From: Spirochaetaceae bacterium
Lineage (GTDB): Bacteria > Spirochaetota > Spirochaetia > SZUA-6 > Bin103
Direction of reading: 5' to 3'
Assembly: GCA_028818385.1 (NCBI GenBank)
Contig: JAPPNY010000127.1
Location: 1-48,679 of the forward strand
Length of the DNA stretch: 48,679 nt
This document shows, piece by piece, positions 1 to 8,466 of the stretch. The translations under genes and the position numbers were made by a program. Numbering within the stretch: position 1 is the stretch's first letter; each line of letters opens with the position of its first letter. Below the pieces are notes generated by a model. The model saw only the letters and a program-made list of their open reading frames with translations, was not told the DNA's origin and did not search any database.

Positions 1-212
1 CGCTGAAGGCGTTCGACATCCTGTTCATCATGACCGGCGGCGGGCCGTTCCACTCGTCGGACACGCTGGCCATGTACATGTACAGCGAATCGTTCAAGAA
101 GTACCGGATGGGGTACGGCAGCTCGATATCGGTCGTGCTGTTCCTCATGACGCTGAGCGTGATCGCCGTCTACTTCCGGCAGCTCAGGAAGCTGGACGAG
201 CTGTATGACTGA
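1..212 (+). CDS. Carbohydrate-type ABC transporter permease, MalF/UgpA-like, C-terminal part
   Basis: Partial gene entering from the left edge; the reading frame is open from base 3 and ends with TGA at 210-212. The visible 69 residues begin in the conserved FDILFIMTGGGP stretch that follows the EAA loop of MalF-type permeases. They end in a last membrane segment (SVVLFLMTLSVIAVYF) and a short charged tail. The protein would form the inner-membrane heterodimer with the product of the next gene, whose ATG (205) overlaps this stop by 8 nt, so the two are probably translationally coupled. The substrate cannot be read from this fragment; the glycerol-3-phosphate dehydrogenase downstream makes glycerol or a glycerol phosphate compound plausible. 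Confidence 0.85.
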   Translation, partial: LKAFDILFIMTGGGPFHSSDTLAMYMYSESFKKYRMGYGSSISVVLFLMTLSVIAVYFRQLRKLDELYD

Positions 213-1059
213 CGTCGTCGTTGCCCCGACGCGGCGGCCGTTCCCCTGGCGCCCGGTGCTGTTCGGATGTCTGGCGGTCCTGGCCGTGCTGTTCCTGGCG
301 CCGACGGTGGGGGTGATCCTGAGCGCGCTGAAGAGCAACCGCGACATCGCCTTCGGCACGTTGTGGGCGATTCCACGCACCCTCGACCTGTCCAACTTCT
401 CGGTTGCGTTGAGCCACCCGTCGGTGAGGATCTACTTCCTCAACACCTTCCTGGTCACGGTCCCCGCCACGGCGGGCTCGATCGCGATGGGCATCCTGGG
501 CGGCTACGTGTTCTCCAAGCTGCCGTTCCGCGGCAGCGAGCTGCTGTTCCTGGTGATCGTGTCGGGGATGTTCTTCCCGCCGCAGGTCATCCTCGTCCCG
601 CTGTTCCGGCTGTTCAATCACCTCGGCCTGCTCGACACCCTGTGGCCGATGATCATCGTGCACATCGCCATGGGCATCCCGATCTGCACGCTGCTGATGC
701 GCAACTTCTTCGCCACCGTCCCCAACGCGCTGCGGGAGTCGGCGATCGTCGAAGGCGCGAACGAGGGGCAGGTGCTGCTCAGGGTCGCACTGCCGATCAG
801 CCTGCCGGCCCTGGCCGTGCTCGGCACGCTGCAGTTCACGTGGATCTGGAACGACTTCCTGTGGCCGCTGATCTTCGTGAACAGCGACGACAAGCGCACG
901 ATCATGCTGGGAATCGTCTCGCTGCGCGGCCAGTACAGCGTCGCGTGGGGCATCCAGGGCGCGCTGTCGCTGCTGGCAAGCCTGCCGACGCTGCTGGTGT
1001 TCCTGTTCTTCCAGCGCTTCTTCATCAAGGGCATGGCGATGGGCGCCATCAAGGGGTAG
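205..1059 (+). CDS. Carbohydrate-type ABC transporter permease, MalG/UgpE-like
   Basis: A 284-residue inner-membrane permease of the binding-protein-dependent sugar importer family, of usual family length. It has about six hydrophobic segments. Its EAA loop reads ESAIVEGANEGQ followed by LPISLPAL, which is the contact site for the ATPase. The C terminus (FFIKGMAMGAIKG) is typical of MalG-type proteins. It overlaps the upstream MalF-like gene by 8 nt and is followed 9 nt later by the glpD-like gene, so the three form one transcription unit. The cognate solute-binding protein and ATPase are presumably upstream, outside the window. Substrate is inferred only from context. Confidence 0.9.
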   Translation: MTDVVVAPTRRPFPWRPVLFGCLAVLAVLFLAPTVGVILSALKSNRDIAFGTLWAIPRTLDLSNFSVALSHPSVRIYFLNTFLVTVPATAGSIAMGILGGYVFSKLPFRGSELLFLVIVSGMFFPPQVILVPLFRLFNHLGLLDTLWPMIIVHIAMGIPICTLLMRNFFATVPNALRESAIVEGANEGQVLLRVALPISLPALAVLGTLQFTWIWNDFLWPLIFVNSDDKRTIMLGIVSLRGQYSVAWGIQGALSLLASLPTLLVFLFFQRFFIKGMAMGAIKG

Positions 1060-1068
1060 CGGCAGGAC

Positions 1069-2766
1069 GTGAACCGGAGCGAACACCTGCGCCGCCTGGC
1101 CGACGAGTCCTTCGACCTGCTGGTGATCGGCGGGGGCGCTACCGGCTGCGGCTGCGCCCTGGATGCCGCCACGCGCGGGCTGCGCGTGGCGCTGGTGGAG
1201 CGCGGAGACTTCGGCGGCGGCACCAGCAGCCGCAGCACCAAGCTCGTGCACGGCGGCGTCCGTTACCTGGAGCAGGCGATCAAGAACATGGACCGGACCC
1301 AGTTCCGGCTGGTCCGGGAGGCGCTCCGCGAGCGCAAGGCGCTCATGGAGCTTGCCCCGCACCTGGTCCGGGAGCTGGCGATCTTCGTCCCCCTGTATCA
1401 GCGCAGTCATCTGCCCTACTACCGCATCGGTCTCACCCTGTACGACCGTCTGGCAGGCGAGTACGCCCTGCGCCGGTCGGAGTTCATCCCGCGAGAGGAG
1501 GCGATCGCCCGGTACCCGCATCTGCGCGAGCGGTTCGTCGGCCAGGCGCGGCCGCGGCAGATCTCGGGCGGCGTCGTCTACTACGACGGACAGTTCGACG
1601 ACGCCCGCATGAATCTGGCGCTGGCGCTGACGGCGGCAGCGCACGGGGCGGCGATGGGGAACTACGTGGAGGTCGAGCGTCTGCGCAAGAGCCGCTCGGG
1701 CCGGATCACGGGCGTCGCGGTACGCGACCGCCTGACAGGTGCGGACTGGGAGATCCGCGCCCGCGTGGTCATCAACGCGGCTGGACCGTTCGTGGATGCC
1801 GTCCGGCTGATGGACTCCCCGCAGGAAGCGGCGCTGCTCAGGGTGTCAGCCGGCAGCCATCTGGTGCTGGGGCCGCGGTTTCCAGCCGCCGACACCGGGC
1901 TCCTCATACCTCGCACGGAGGATGGCCGGGTGATCTTCGTGCTGCCATGGGAGGGTCGCACCCTGGCCGGCACGACCGAGGCAGGAGCCGAGGTTTCCGC
2001 GGACCCCGTGCCAGGCGAGGAGGAGCTGGCCTACCTGACGAGTCACCTGCGCAGCTACCTCAACCTGCAGGTGGAGCCGGAGGATGTCGCGTCCGCCTGG
2101 TCGGGGCTGCGGCCGCTGATCGCTGCGCCGACGCGCCGGGTGGCCTCAGGCCGCGCACGCAACCGCGGCACGGCCATGCTGACGCGCGACTATCTGCTCG
2201 AGTTGAGCCCCGCGGGCCTGTTGACGGTGGCCGGCGGCAAGTGGACGACGTACCGGTCCATGGCCGTGCAGGCCGTCAACCGTGCCGTCGAAGCGGGCGA
2301 CCTGGCGCCCGAGCGCGCCTCCCAGACACGCCACACGCCGCTTGCGGGCGGCGACGGGTACCAGCCCGATCCCGGCCGCCTGCAACGGGAATACAGCCTC
2401 GCTGAGGACACCGCCCGCCACCTGGACCGCGCGTTCGGGACCGGCGCCGGCGAGGTCGCGGCACTCGCGGCGGGCGGCAACGGACTTGGCGACCGGCTGG
2501 CTCCGCGCCACCCGTACCTGGAGGCCGAGGTCGTACACGCCGCCCGCCACGAGGCGGCCTGCACGGTCGACGACATCGTCTCCAGGCGGACACGGCTGGC
2601 GTTCCTGGACAGCGACGCTGCGCTGTCTAGCGTCCCGCGCGTGGCGGGTCTGCTGGCCGGTGAGCTGGGATGGAGTGAGACGGAGGAACGCGAGCAGGTG
2701 CGTACCGCGACGGCCAGGCTGGAGGATCAGCGCCGGACGGCGCGGGACGCGCTGACCATGGCCTGA
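1069..2766 (+). CDS. glpD: FAD-dependent glycerol-3-phosphate dehydrogenase
   Basis: A 565-residue flavoprotein that oxidises sn-glycerol 3-phosphate to dihydroxyacetone phosphate and passes electrons to quinone at the inner face of the membrane. The N terminus carries the Rossmann motif GGGATG (residues 21-26), followed by the GlpD-typical TSSRSTKLVHGGVRYL segment. The C-terminal 150 residues match the helical C-terminal domain of the family. The start is GTG at 1069, 9 nt after the permease stop. Translational linkage to a sugar-type ABC importer resembles the arrangement in which glycerol or glycerol-3-phosphate uptake and oxidation are co-expressed (known for rhizobial glp operons). No kinase is visible here. 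Confidence 0.9.
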   Translation: MNRSEHLRRLADESFDLLVIGGGATGCGCALDAATRGLRVALVERGDFGGGTSSRSTKLVHGGVRYLEQAIKNMDRTQFRLVREALRERKALMELAPHLVRELAIFVPLYQRSHLPYYRIGLTLYDRLAGEYALRRSEFIPREEAIARYPHLRERFVGQARPRQISGGVVYYDGQFDDARMNLALALTAAAHGAAMGNYVEVERLRKSRSGRITGVAVRDRLTGADWEIRARVVINAAGPFVDAVRLMDSPQEAALLRVSAGSHLVLGPRFPAADTGLLIPRTEDGRVIFVLPWEGRTLAGTTEAGAEVSADPVPGEEELAYLTSHLRSYLNLQVEPEDVASAWSGLRPLIAAPTRRVASGRARNRGTAMLTRDYLLELSPAGLLTVAGGKWTTYRSMAVQAVNRAVEAGDLAPERASQTRHTPLAGGDGYQPDPGRLQREYSLAEDTARHLDRAFGTGAGEVAALAAGGNGLGDRLAPRHPYLEAEVVHAARHEAACTVDDIVSRRTRLAFLDSDAALSSVPRVAGLLAGELGWSETEEREQVRTATARLEDQRRTARDALTMA

Positions 2767-2782
2767 GCCGCCGGGAGCCTGC

Positions 2783-3628
2783 TCAGATCCGGGCGCCGAT
2801 GCGGTTGCCGGACTCGTAGCGGCGCAACCCCAGGTAGAACACGGCTCCGGCGGCCGCGATGAGCGCGGCGTCGCCGCCGACGATCGCCGCCAGCAGGCCC
2901 CAGTCGACGGCCGCTCCTCGGGCCACGGCGCGAAACAGCTCCGCCGGCAGATGGGCGACCAGCGCCGCGGGGATCAGGGTGTGCAGCACGACCGCGACCA
3001 GCGGCCCGTCGAAGATCGACCCCGGGTACAGCGAGAAGGTGATGACCTGCTCCGAGCCGACCCCTGCCACGTCCTCGGCGTTGCCCAGCAGGAACGTCAG
3101 GCTGTGGTAGAGCACGCGCACGGCAGTGAACACGCCGGCGGCCAGGACCGTGAACAGCAGGTACAGGGCGACGCTCGACACGGTGAGCGGCTGCGTGAAG
3201 GCGAACAGTCCCAGCCCGTACAGCAGGTCCCCCCAGCTCGACACCGACATGCGCGATGCCAGCAGGTTGGGCAGCACCGGCTTGGGCTGCGTCAGGTACA
3301 CGTCCAGGTCGCCCTGGAAGATGATGCGCGAGAGCCGGCCGGCGTTGCCGCAGACGATGGCGCCGAGCCCGAATCCGGCCGCCGCCACCGCCCACAGAAA
3401 CGCCACGTCGGTGAACGAATAACCGCGGATCGGCGCGTCGATCGCCTCGAACAGAATCACCCAGAAAGCCAGGAACAGGGCATTGTTGGCGGCCATGGCG
3501 ATCACCTGGATCGCGAAGGGACCAGGGTACGCGGCATTGGCGGCCAGGTTGACGCGTGCGTAGCGGCCGATCAGGCGGAGCGTCCGCGCCAGGCGCCGCT
3601 CCCGCACGCCGGACGGGTTACCCGCCAT
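2783..3628 (-). CDS. ABC-2 type permease, DUF990-like, second membrane subunit
   Basis: A 281-residue integral membrane protein with about six hydrophobic helices and a family-typical QGDLDVYLTQPKPVLPNLLASR loop split by short charged stretches. It belongs to the ABC-2 transporter class (ABC2_membrane_6/DUF990-like) that normally occurs as two permease genes plus one ATPase, exactly as here. Its ATG at 3628 overlaps the stop of the upstream permease (3618-3620) by 11 nt. Such trios act as exporters or as unassigned drug, lipid or peptide transporters; the substrate is unknown. It is convergent with glpD, whose stop is 16 nt away. Confidence 0.85.
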   Translation of the reverse strand: MAGNPSGVRERRLARTLRLIGRYARVNLAANAAYPGPFAIQVIAMAANNALFLAFWVILFEAIDAPIRGYSFTDVAFLWAVAAAGFGLGAIVCGNAGRLSRIIFQGDLDVYLTQPKPVLPNLLASRMSVSSWGDLLYGLGLFAFTQPLTVSSVALYLLFTVLAAGVFTAVRVLYHSLTFLLGNAEDVAGVGSEQVITFSLYPGSIFDGPLVAVVLHTLIPAALVAHLPAELFRAVARGAAVDWGLLAAIVGGDAALIAAAGAVFYLGLRRYESGNRIGARI

Positions 3629-4436
3629 GGGCCTGTACCCGGCGCTTGCCGATCCGGAACAGGGCGATCGCCAGCGCGCCCAGAGCCAGGGCGTACAGCC
3701 CGGTGCCGAGCAGCGCAGCGCCGAACCGTTCCGGGGCGGGATCGACGATCATGCGCGCCGGCCAGTAGGCCTGAAACGCGAATGGCAGGCGCTCGGCGAC
3801 GGAGCCCAGCCAGGGCGGCAGCAGGTCCAGGGGAAAGAGCATCCCGCCGAGGATGAACACCAGCTTCTGGTGGATCCACTGGAACGGCATCACCGATTCG
3901 AACCAGAACGCGGTCAGGCCGATGACGAGCATCCACAGGCAGTTGAGCAGCAGCGCGCCGGCGAGCAGGGCCAGCCCGCGCGGCAGCGCCGCCGCCAGTC
4001 CCGGCAGCGGTCCCACCAGCGCCAGGGCCACCACCGCTCCCGCCAGGCCGATCGGTACCGTCTTGGTCACCGCCTGGCCGAAGGCGCGGGCCAGCGCGAA
4101 CAGGGGATAGGAGTAGGGCCGCACCAGCCCGTAGGCAATGCTGCCATCCTGCACCTGCCCCTGGATCTCGCCCATCACCGAGGGCCGCGCCAGCTCGACC
4201 ATCTCCGTGAACACCAGGTACCACGTCAGTTGCACGACGGTGAGGCCGCGGAGCTGGCCGTCGCCGCCGGCGATCGCCCGCCACAGCGCGTTGAACACGT
4301 ACACGAAGACGATCAGCATCAGGCTGCGGGTGAGCAGCGCGAACGGATAGGCGATCTGGTCGCGCCCGGCATACGTGAATGCGCGAGCGTACCGGCGAAG
4401 CCGCGGACCGCAACGGGCGGCCACGGAAGCGATCAC
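3618..4436 (-). CDS. ABC-2 type permease, first membrane subunit
   Basis: A 272-residue membrane protein with repeated hydrophobic segments and a PFQWIHQKLVFILGGMLFPLDLLPPWL segment interrupted by short polar turns, characteristic of ABC-2 permeases. The reading frame is open much further upstream, but that extension overlaps the ATPase gene in another frame. I chose GTG at 4436 because it overlaps the ATPase stop (4433-4435) in a 4-base GTGA junction and immediately precedes the amphipathic N terminus expected for the family. It pairs with the product of 2783-3628 to form the membrane channel. Confidence 0.83.
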   Translation of the reverse strand: MIASVAARCGPRLRRYARAFTYAGRDQIAYPFALLTRSLMLIVFVYVFNALWRAIAGGDGQLRGLTVVQLTWYLVFTEMVELARPSVMGEIQGQVQDGSIAYGLVRPYSYPLFALARAFGQAVTKTVPIGLAGAVVALALVGPLPGLAAALPRGLALLAGALLLNCLWMLVIGLTAFWFESVMPFQWIHQKLVFILGGMLFPLDLLPPWLGSVAERLPFAFQAYWPARMIVDPAPERFGAALLGTGLYALALGALAIALFRIGKRRVQAHGG

Positions 4437-5431
4437 GACGGCGCCCCGGCCTGACGGTTGCCGCCCGACTCGTAGAGCGCGGCGATCACCTCCTCCATGG
4501 GCGGGTCGGAGATGGTGATGTCCAGCACCGTGTTGCGCTTCAGAATCGCGCGCACCACGGCCTCGATGCGGGTGCGCCGGGTGTCCACCTCCAGCGTGGC
4601 GGTGTAGCGCCCCGCGTGGCGGATGGTGACGTCCGGCTGATCGAGGACGAGCGGTGCCTCCAGCTTGAGGTCCATGATCTTGGTAGCCAGCAGCGAGCCC
4701 CGCAGCTCGCCGACGGCGCCGTCCCAGACGATGCGCCCGTGATTGATCACGACGGCGCGGCGGCACACCTTCTCGATGTCTCCCGTGTCGTGCGAGGTCA
4801 GGAACACCGTGACGCCGCGCTCGCGGTTCACCTCCGCGATCAGGTCGCGGATGCGCTGCCTGATCACGACGTCCAGCCCGATCGTCGGTTCGTCCAGCAA
4901 CAGGAGCTCCGGGTCGTGAATGAGCGATGCCGCGATCTCGCACCGGATGCGCTCGCCCAGGGACAGCTTGCGCACCGGGGTCGTCAGGTGCTTCTCGATG
5001 CCGAAGATCTCGGTCAGCGACGCGATGCGCTGCCGTGCGCGGCGGGGCTCGAGGTCGTACACGTCGGCCAGCAGCCTGAAGGTGTCGATCGGCGGCAGGT
5101 GGAACCAGAGCTGCGACTTCTGGCCAAACACGGTGGCGATCCGGTACGCCAGCCGGCGGCGATGCCGCTGCGGATCCATGCCAAGCACCGATACGGTACC
5201 GGCGTCGCGATGCAGGATGCCGGTGAGCAGCTTGATGGTCATCGACTTGCCGGCGCCGTTCGGCCCGATGAAGGCGATCACCTCGCCCCGGTCGACGGCC
5301 AGCTCGATGTCATCGACCGCGGTGATCCGCCGCCGGCGGGGCATGACCAGGCCGCGGAGGGCGCCGAGCGCACCGGGCGCACGCGTCCGCACCTGAAAGC
5401 GTTTCCGCAAGCCGTGTGCCTGGATGATCAT
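4433..5431 (-). CDS. ABC-2 exporter ATP-binding subunit
   Basis: A 332-residue ATPase with all motor motifs: Walker A GPNGAGKS (56-63), Q-loop region FGQKSQLWF (102-110), a variant signature LSLGE (156-160, instead of LSGGQ), Walker B LLLLDEP (176-182) and switch histidine TSH (212-214). A C-terminal domain of about 100 residues follows. The start chosen is ATG 5431 (MIIQAHGL), which sits right before the ABC fold. The frame stays open to a GTG at 5572, but that extension would translate through a terminator-like hairpin and has no homologous look. It is the first gene of a three-gene exporter operon. Confidence 0.87.
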   Translation of the reverse strand: MIIQAHGLRKRFQVRTRAPGALGALRGLVMPRRRRITAVDDIELAVDRGEVIAFIGPNGAGKSMTIKLLTGILHRDAGTVSVLGMDPQRHRRRLAYRIATVFGQKSQLWFHLPPIDTFRLLADVYDLEPRRARQRIASLTEIFGIEKHLTTPVRKLSLGERIRCEIAASLIHDPELLLLDEPTIGLDVVIRQRIRDLIAEVNRERGVTVFLTSHDTGDIEKVCRRAVVINHGRIVWDGAVGELRGSLLATKIMDLKLEAPLVLDQPDVTIRHAGRYTATLEVDTRRTRIEAVVRAILKRNTVLDITISDPPMEEVIAALYESGGNRQAGAPS

Positions 5432-5474
5432 CGGCGCCGCTCCGCCGGTACGGCGCCGCCGGTCGCCGGTCAAT

Positions 5475-5506
5475 GAAAAGAGGCCCTGCACCAATGGCAG
5501 GGCTTC
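5475..5506 (-). terminator. Intrinsic terminator or attenuator hairpin in the exporter leader
   Basis: On the minus strand a perfect 7-bp stem (GCCCTGC with GCAGGGC, 5483-5489 and 5497-5503) encloses a 7-nt loop and is followed by CTCTTTT. That is the shape of a rho-independent terminator. It points toward the exporter ATPase gene and lies only about 45 nt upstream of its ATG, downstream of a plausible promoter. It would therefore terminate the operon's own leader transcript unless relieved. No gene on the minus strand ends here, which argues for attenuation rather than ordinary termination. Confidence 0.55.
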
Positions 5507-5538
5507 CTTCACGTAGCCGGGAATCGGCGACGTTGACC

Positions 5539-5619
5539 CTACCGAATGGACACCTCCAGGATGAGCGCCCACTCTGCCGCCGGATGGACCATCGGCATGA
5601 TGACGCGGGCACTACCCAT
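5539..5619 (-). CDS. Possible 26-codon leader peptide in the exporter leader
   Basis: A short open frame starts with ATG at 5619, just downstream of the proposed transcript start, and stops with TAG at 5539-5541, about 35 nt before the terminator hairpin. It encodes 26 residues including one tryptophan. It has no run of a single amino acid and no clear ribosome binding site, so a classical attenuator peptide is not demonstrated. It is listed because its position between promoter and terminator is suggestive. Confidence 0.2.
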   Translation of the reverse strand: MGSARVIMPMVHPAAEWALILEVSIR

Positions 5620-5632
5620 TGAAGTAGCAGCG

Positions 5633-5662
5633 CTTATACACCATCTCGCTGGAGCGTGACAA
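5633..5662 (-). promoter_or_regulatory. Candidate promoter of the ABC-2 exporter operon
   Basis: Read on the minus strand, TTGTCA (5662-5657) is followed after 18 nt by TATAAG (5638-5633), the best sigma-70-like pair upstream of the exporter. A transcript would begin near 5626 and carry about 195 nt of leader before the ATPase start, including the hairpin at 5475-5506. Assignment is by motif only. Confidence 0.4.
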
Positions 5663-5719
5663 GGGGCGTGCGAAGTCCGGGCTGGCTCGGGTCGGCGCCG
5701 GGTGGAGTATGCTCGCGTC

Positions 5720-6526
5720 ATGCGACTACGGGACAAGGTGGCGCTGGTCACCGGCGCGTCCGGCGGGCTCGGCGGCGCGATCTGCCGGGAGTTCGCGGCC
5801 GAGGGCGCCGACAGCATCGTCGTCTATCGCGGCGACGCCGAGGGAGCGGAACGGACCGCGCAGGCGGTGCGCGACGCCGGCCGGCGTGCTGAGGTCGTCC
5901 GGGCGGACGTCGCCTGCGAGGCGGATGTCGCCGCGGCGGTGGCGAAGGCAGAGGAGCGTTTCGGCCGTCTGGATATCGCGGCGGCGGTGGCCGGCATCGG
6001 CGGCGCGCTGAAGCCGTTGCTGGATTTCGGCACGGAGGAGTTCGAGCGCGTGATGCGGGTGAACGTGACCGGCACCTACCTCACGGTCCGCCACGCGGCG
6101 GCGCTCATGGCCCGCAGCGGAGGCGGCAAGATCATCACGATGTCGTCCATCCACGGGGTCTCCGGCACGCACTACGCGGCGCCCTACGAGGCGAGCAAGG
6201 CGGCCATCATCGGCTTCACGCGCGGCGCCGCGTTCGACCTTGCCGAGCACGGCGTCCAGATCAACGCGATCGCGCCCGGGGCGGTACCGGTCCCCAACGA
6301 CCCGCCTCCGGATGAGGGCTCGGCGCTGCACGAGGCGTGGATGCGCTACACGCCGCTCGGCCGCTGGGGGACGCCCGAGGACATCGCCCGCGCCGCCGTC
6401 TACCTGGCGTCGAGCGACGCCGACTGGGTGACCGGGCAGGTGATGCACGTCGACGGCGGCATCAGCGCCGGCCGGCTGCTGCCTTCGTTCAAGCACTACG
6501 GCGCCAAGCCCAGGATGGACGACTGA
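5720..6526 (+). CDS. Short-chain dehydrogenase/reductase (SDR)
   Basis: A 268-residue NAD(P)-dependent oxidoreductase of classical SDR length. It contains the cofactor motif TGASGGLGG (residues about 12-20), the central NVTG segment, and the catalytic serine in MSSIHG with YEASK supplying tyrosine and lysine. The C-terminal segment is VTGQVMHVDGG. The frame begins earlier at GTG 5702, but ATG 5720 fits both the usual SDR N terminus and a -10-like TATGCT at 5708-5713 ending 6 nt before it. The substrate is unknown; neighbouring genes suggest sugar or polyol oxidation. It is divergent from the exporter operon. Confidence 0.88.
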   Translation: MRLRDKVALVTGASGGLGGAICREFAAEGADSIVVYRGDAEGAERTAQAVRDAGRRAEVVRADVACEADVAAAVAKAEERFGRLDIAAAVAGIGGALKPLLDFGTEEFERVMRVNVTGTYLTVRHAAALMARSGGGKIITMSSIHGVSGTHYAAPYEASKAAIIGFTRGAAFDLAEHGVQINAIAPGAVPVPNDPPPDEGSALHEAWMRYTPLGRWGTPEDIARAAVYLASSDADWVTGQVMHVDGGISAGRLLPSFKHYGAKPRMDD

Positions 6527-6549
6527 GCTGACCCACGCGGCGCTGGCGG

Positions 6550-7242
6550 CTACAGCCGGCCGGCCGCCCAGCGGATGCCGCGATGTAACGTGGTCCGATA
6601 GCTGGGGGTCGAGTACGCTTGGTCGTCGTGGCCCGGGGTCAGGCAGAACACCCTGGCGTTCTCCAGGCTGTGGCACCATGCTATCGTCTTCGTCCTGGTC
6701 ACATCGTTGTCGGTGGTCATGAGGACCGTCGCGTCGGCATCGGGCGCCCACGCCATGGTCGGCCACGCCTCGTTGACCACGTCCCAGGGCTCGATTCCGC
6801 GGCCGATCGGATGGTCGGGGTCGGTGACCGTCACCCGCATGGTCTGCCCGAACTCGACGGTGAACTCGGATCCCTCCCGCTGCTCGTGCGGGATGCCGAG
6901 CAGCGCCGACCACTTCGGCCACGCCATGTAGGAACGGATGGCGTGGTGCAACATCACCACGCCCTGCTTGGCCGTGCCGACCGCCTCGACCGCCGCCGCG
7001 GTGCCGTCCCCCCAGGTCGCGTCCATGTCGGCCGCCGTGTCGCCGCCGGCGTTGTAGAACAGCAGCACGTCGTAGGCGTCGGGAGCCACGCCCCACGCGC
7101 GCGAGAAGTTGCTGATGTCCTGCGGGTAGGCGACGACGTCCTGGAACGAGTCGAACAGCCGCTTGAACGCCGGCACGTCGTAGGCGTGGCCGCCGATGAT
7201 GACGGCGACCGAGATCTTTCCGGGATTCAACCGTTCGGGCAT
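6550..7242 (-). CDS. ThuA-like domain protein
   Basis: A 230-residue protein with the ThuA-like (class I glutamine amidotransferase-like) fold. Supporting signals are VAVIIGGHAYD at the start, the LLFYNAGGD strand-turn, GVVMLHHAI, and a late HPIGRGIEPWDV segment with ARVFCLTPGHDD near the end. ThuA proteins are linked to trehalose and other disaccharide use in rhizobia and in spirochaete and planctomycete catabolic clusters; the biochemical activity is unsettled. ATG 7242 is preceded by a good Shine-Dalgarno (GGAGG) and lies 16 nt after the DAO-family oxidoreductase gene, so both are probably one operon. Confidence 0.8.
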   Translation of the reverse strand: MPERLNPGKISVAVIIGGHAYDVPAFKRLFDSFQDVVAYPQDISNFSRAWGVAPDAYDVLLFYNAGGDTAADMDATWGDGTAAAVEAVGTAKQGVVMLHHAIRSYMAWPKWSALLGIPHEQREGSEFTVEFGQTMRVTVTDPDHPIGRGIEPWDVVNEAWPTMAWAPDADATVLMTTDNDVTRTKTIAWCHSLENARVFCLTPGHDDQAYSTPSYRTTLHRGIRWAAGRL

Positions 7243-7258
7243 GTGGTCCTCCGTGCGG

Positions 7259-8458
7259 TCAGTGTCGGCCGCCCGCGTGCAGGCCGTGCTGGTAGTCGGC
7301 GTGGCAGATGTGGGAGTCGATGAACTCGCGTGCCTGCTGCGGATCGAACCGGTCCGGCGCGAAGGCGCTGATGTCGATGCCGGTGCGGCCGTCCACGGCC
7401 CACTCGGCCGCGAGCAGGCCGGCCACCGGGTTGTAGGCGAAGCCGCCGGAGTGGAAGCAGCCGGCGCAGATCAGGCCGCGCACGCCCGGCACCGGGCCCA
7501 GGATCGGCTCGCCGTCCGCGGAATAGGCCAGGAGTCCCACCTTCTCGATCTCCCACGACAGCGGCGCCACGCCGGGCACCACGTACTGCAGGCGGCGCAA
7601 TTCCCGCTCCCGGATCTCCGGGTCCACGGAGAAGCTCGACAGATGCGTCTCCCGCTCCGGAGGGGGCACCTCCTCGCGGTCCGGCGTCTCGATGCCGATC
7701 AGCACCCGATTGCCGAACGCGGGGCGGTAGTAGCCGTGCCGCGGATGGTCGTTGACCGCCGGCAGGACCACCGGCTTGGGCACCGGAGTGGAGACGTAGC
7801 GCTGGTGCACGAACACCTTCGACGGCATGCGCCAGCCGAACTTCTCCAGCAGCCGGATCGACCAGACGTGCGAGGCGCAGACGACGACGTCCGCCTCGAT
7901 GGTCTCGGCCTCGGTGCGGACCCCGATCACCCGGTCGCCCTGCATCGGGAACTCCAGCACGGGTTCGAATTCGCGGATCTCCACGCCCAGCTTGCGCAGG
8001 TGGGCGCCCATGGCGGCCACGTACTCGTCCGGCTCGCTGTAGCCGGCGATCGGATCGTACAGCGCCCAGGCGTCGTCCGGGACCGCCATCAGCGGCCAGC
8101 GGCGGCGCATCTCGTCCGCGTCCAGGATCTCGTAGGGGGCCTCCAGCCGGTCGTAGAGCGGCAGCATCTCCACCCGTCCCGCGCCCTGGTCTTCGGCCAG
8201 GTTGAGGGTGCCGACGTCGTGGAAGGTGTAGCCATCCACCTCGCGGCTGAACCGGTGGAACAGCTCCAGGCTGACCTTGCGGGTGCGGACGGCCGTCTCC
8301 GTGCCCATCAGTCCGGTGATGATGCCGCCGGCTCGCGAGCTGGAGCCGTCGCCGATCGGCCCCTTTTCCACCAGGATCACCTGGCCGGCGTTGCGGTCGG
8401 CCAAGTGGAAGGCCGTGCTCAGCCCGATCACGCCGCCGCCCACTACCACGATGCGCAT
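7259..8458 (-). CDS. FAD-dependent oxidoreductase, DAO family
   Basis: A 399-residue flavoprotein of the D-amino-acid oxidase/sarcosine oxidase/glycine oxidase superfamily. The FAD motif GGGVIGLSTA lies at residues 7-16, and the family-typical late segment GLICAGCFHSGGFAYNP precedes the C terminus. The substrate is probably a secondary amine or an alpha-hydroxy or amino acid, but this cannot be read from sequence. The frame starts at 8479, but ATG 8458 begins directly with the Rossmann strand MRIVVVGGG and sits 8 nt after a promoter-like TTGACC-N17-GACACT. The gene is cotranscribed with the ThuA-like gene. Confidence 0.85.
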   Translation of the reverse strand: MRIVVVGGGVIGLSTAFHLADRNAGQVILVEKGPIGDGSSSRAGGIITGLMGTETAVRTRKVSLELFHRFSREVDGYTFHDVGTLNLAEDQGAGRVEMLPLYDRLEAPYEILDADEMRRRWPLMAVPDDAWALYDPIAGYSEPDEYVAAMGAHLRKLGVEIREFEPVLEFPMQGDRVIGVRTEAETIEADVVVCASHVWSIRLLEKFGWRMPSKVFVHQRYVSTPVPKPVVLPAVNDHPRHGYYRPAFGNRVLIGIETPDREEVPPPERETHLSSFSVDPEIRERELRRLQYVVPGVAPLSWEIEKVGLLAYSADGEPILGPVPGVRGLICAGCFHSGGFAYNPVAGLLAAEWAVDGRTGIDISAFAPDRFDPQQAREFIDSHICHADYQHGLHAGGRH

Positions 8459-8466
8459 GACGCCGC

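Noticed and set aside
184..1644. Long minus-strand open frame opposite the permease and glpD genes
   Set aside because: Rich in Arg, Gln and His with no domain; it is the mirror of a codon-biased GC-rich gene, and both plus-strand genes have clear families.
4437..4943. N-terminal extension of the first ABC-2 permease frame
   Set aside because: It lies antiparallel in frame to the ATPase gene's coding sequence and has no membrane or known domain; GTG 4436 gives a family-length protein.
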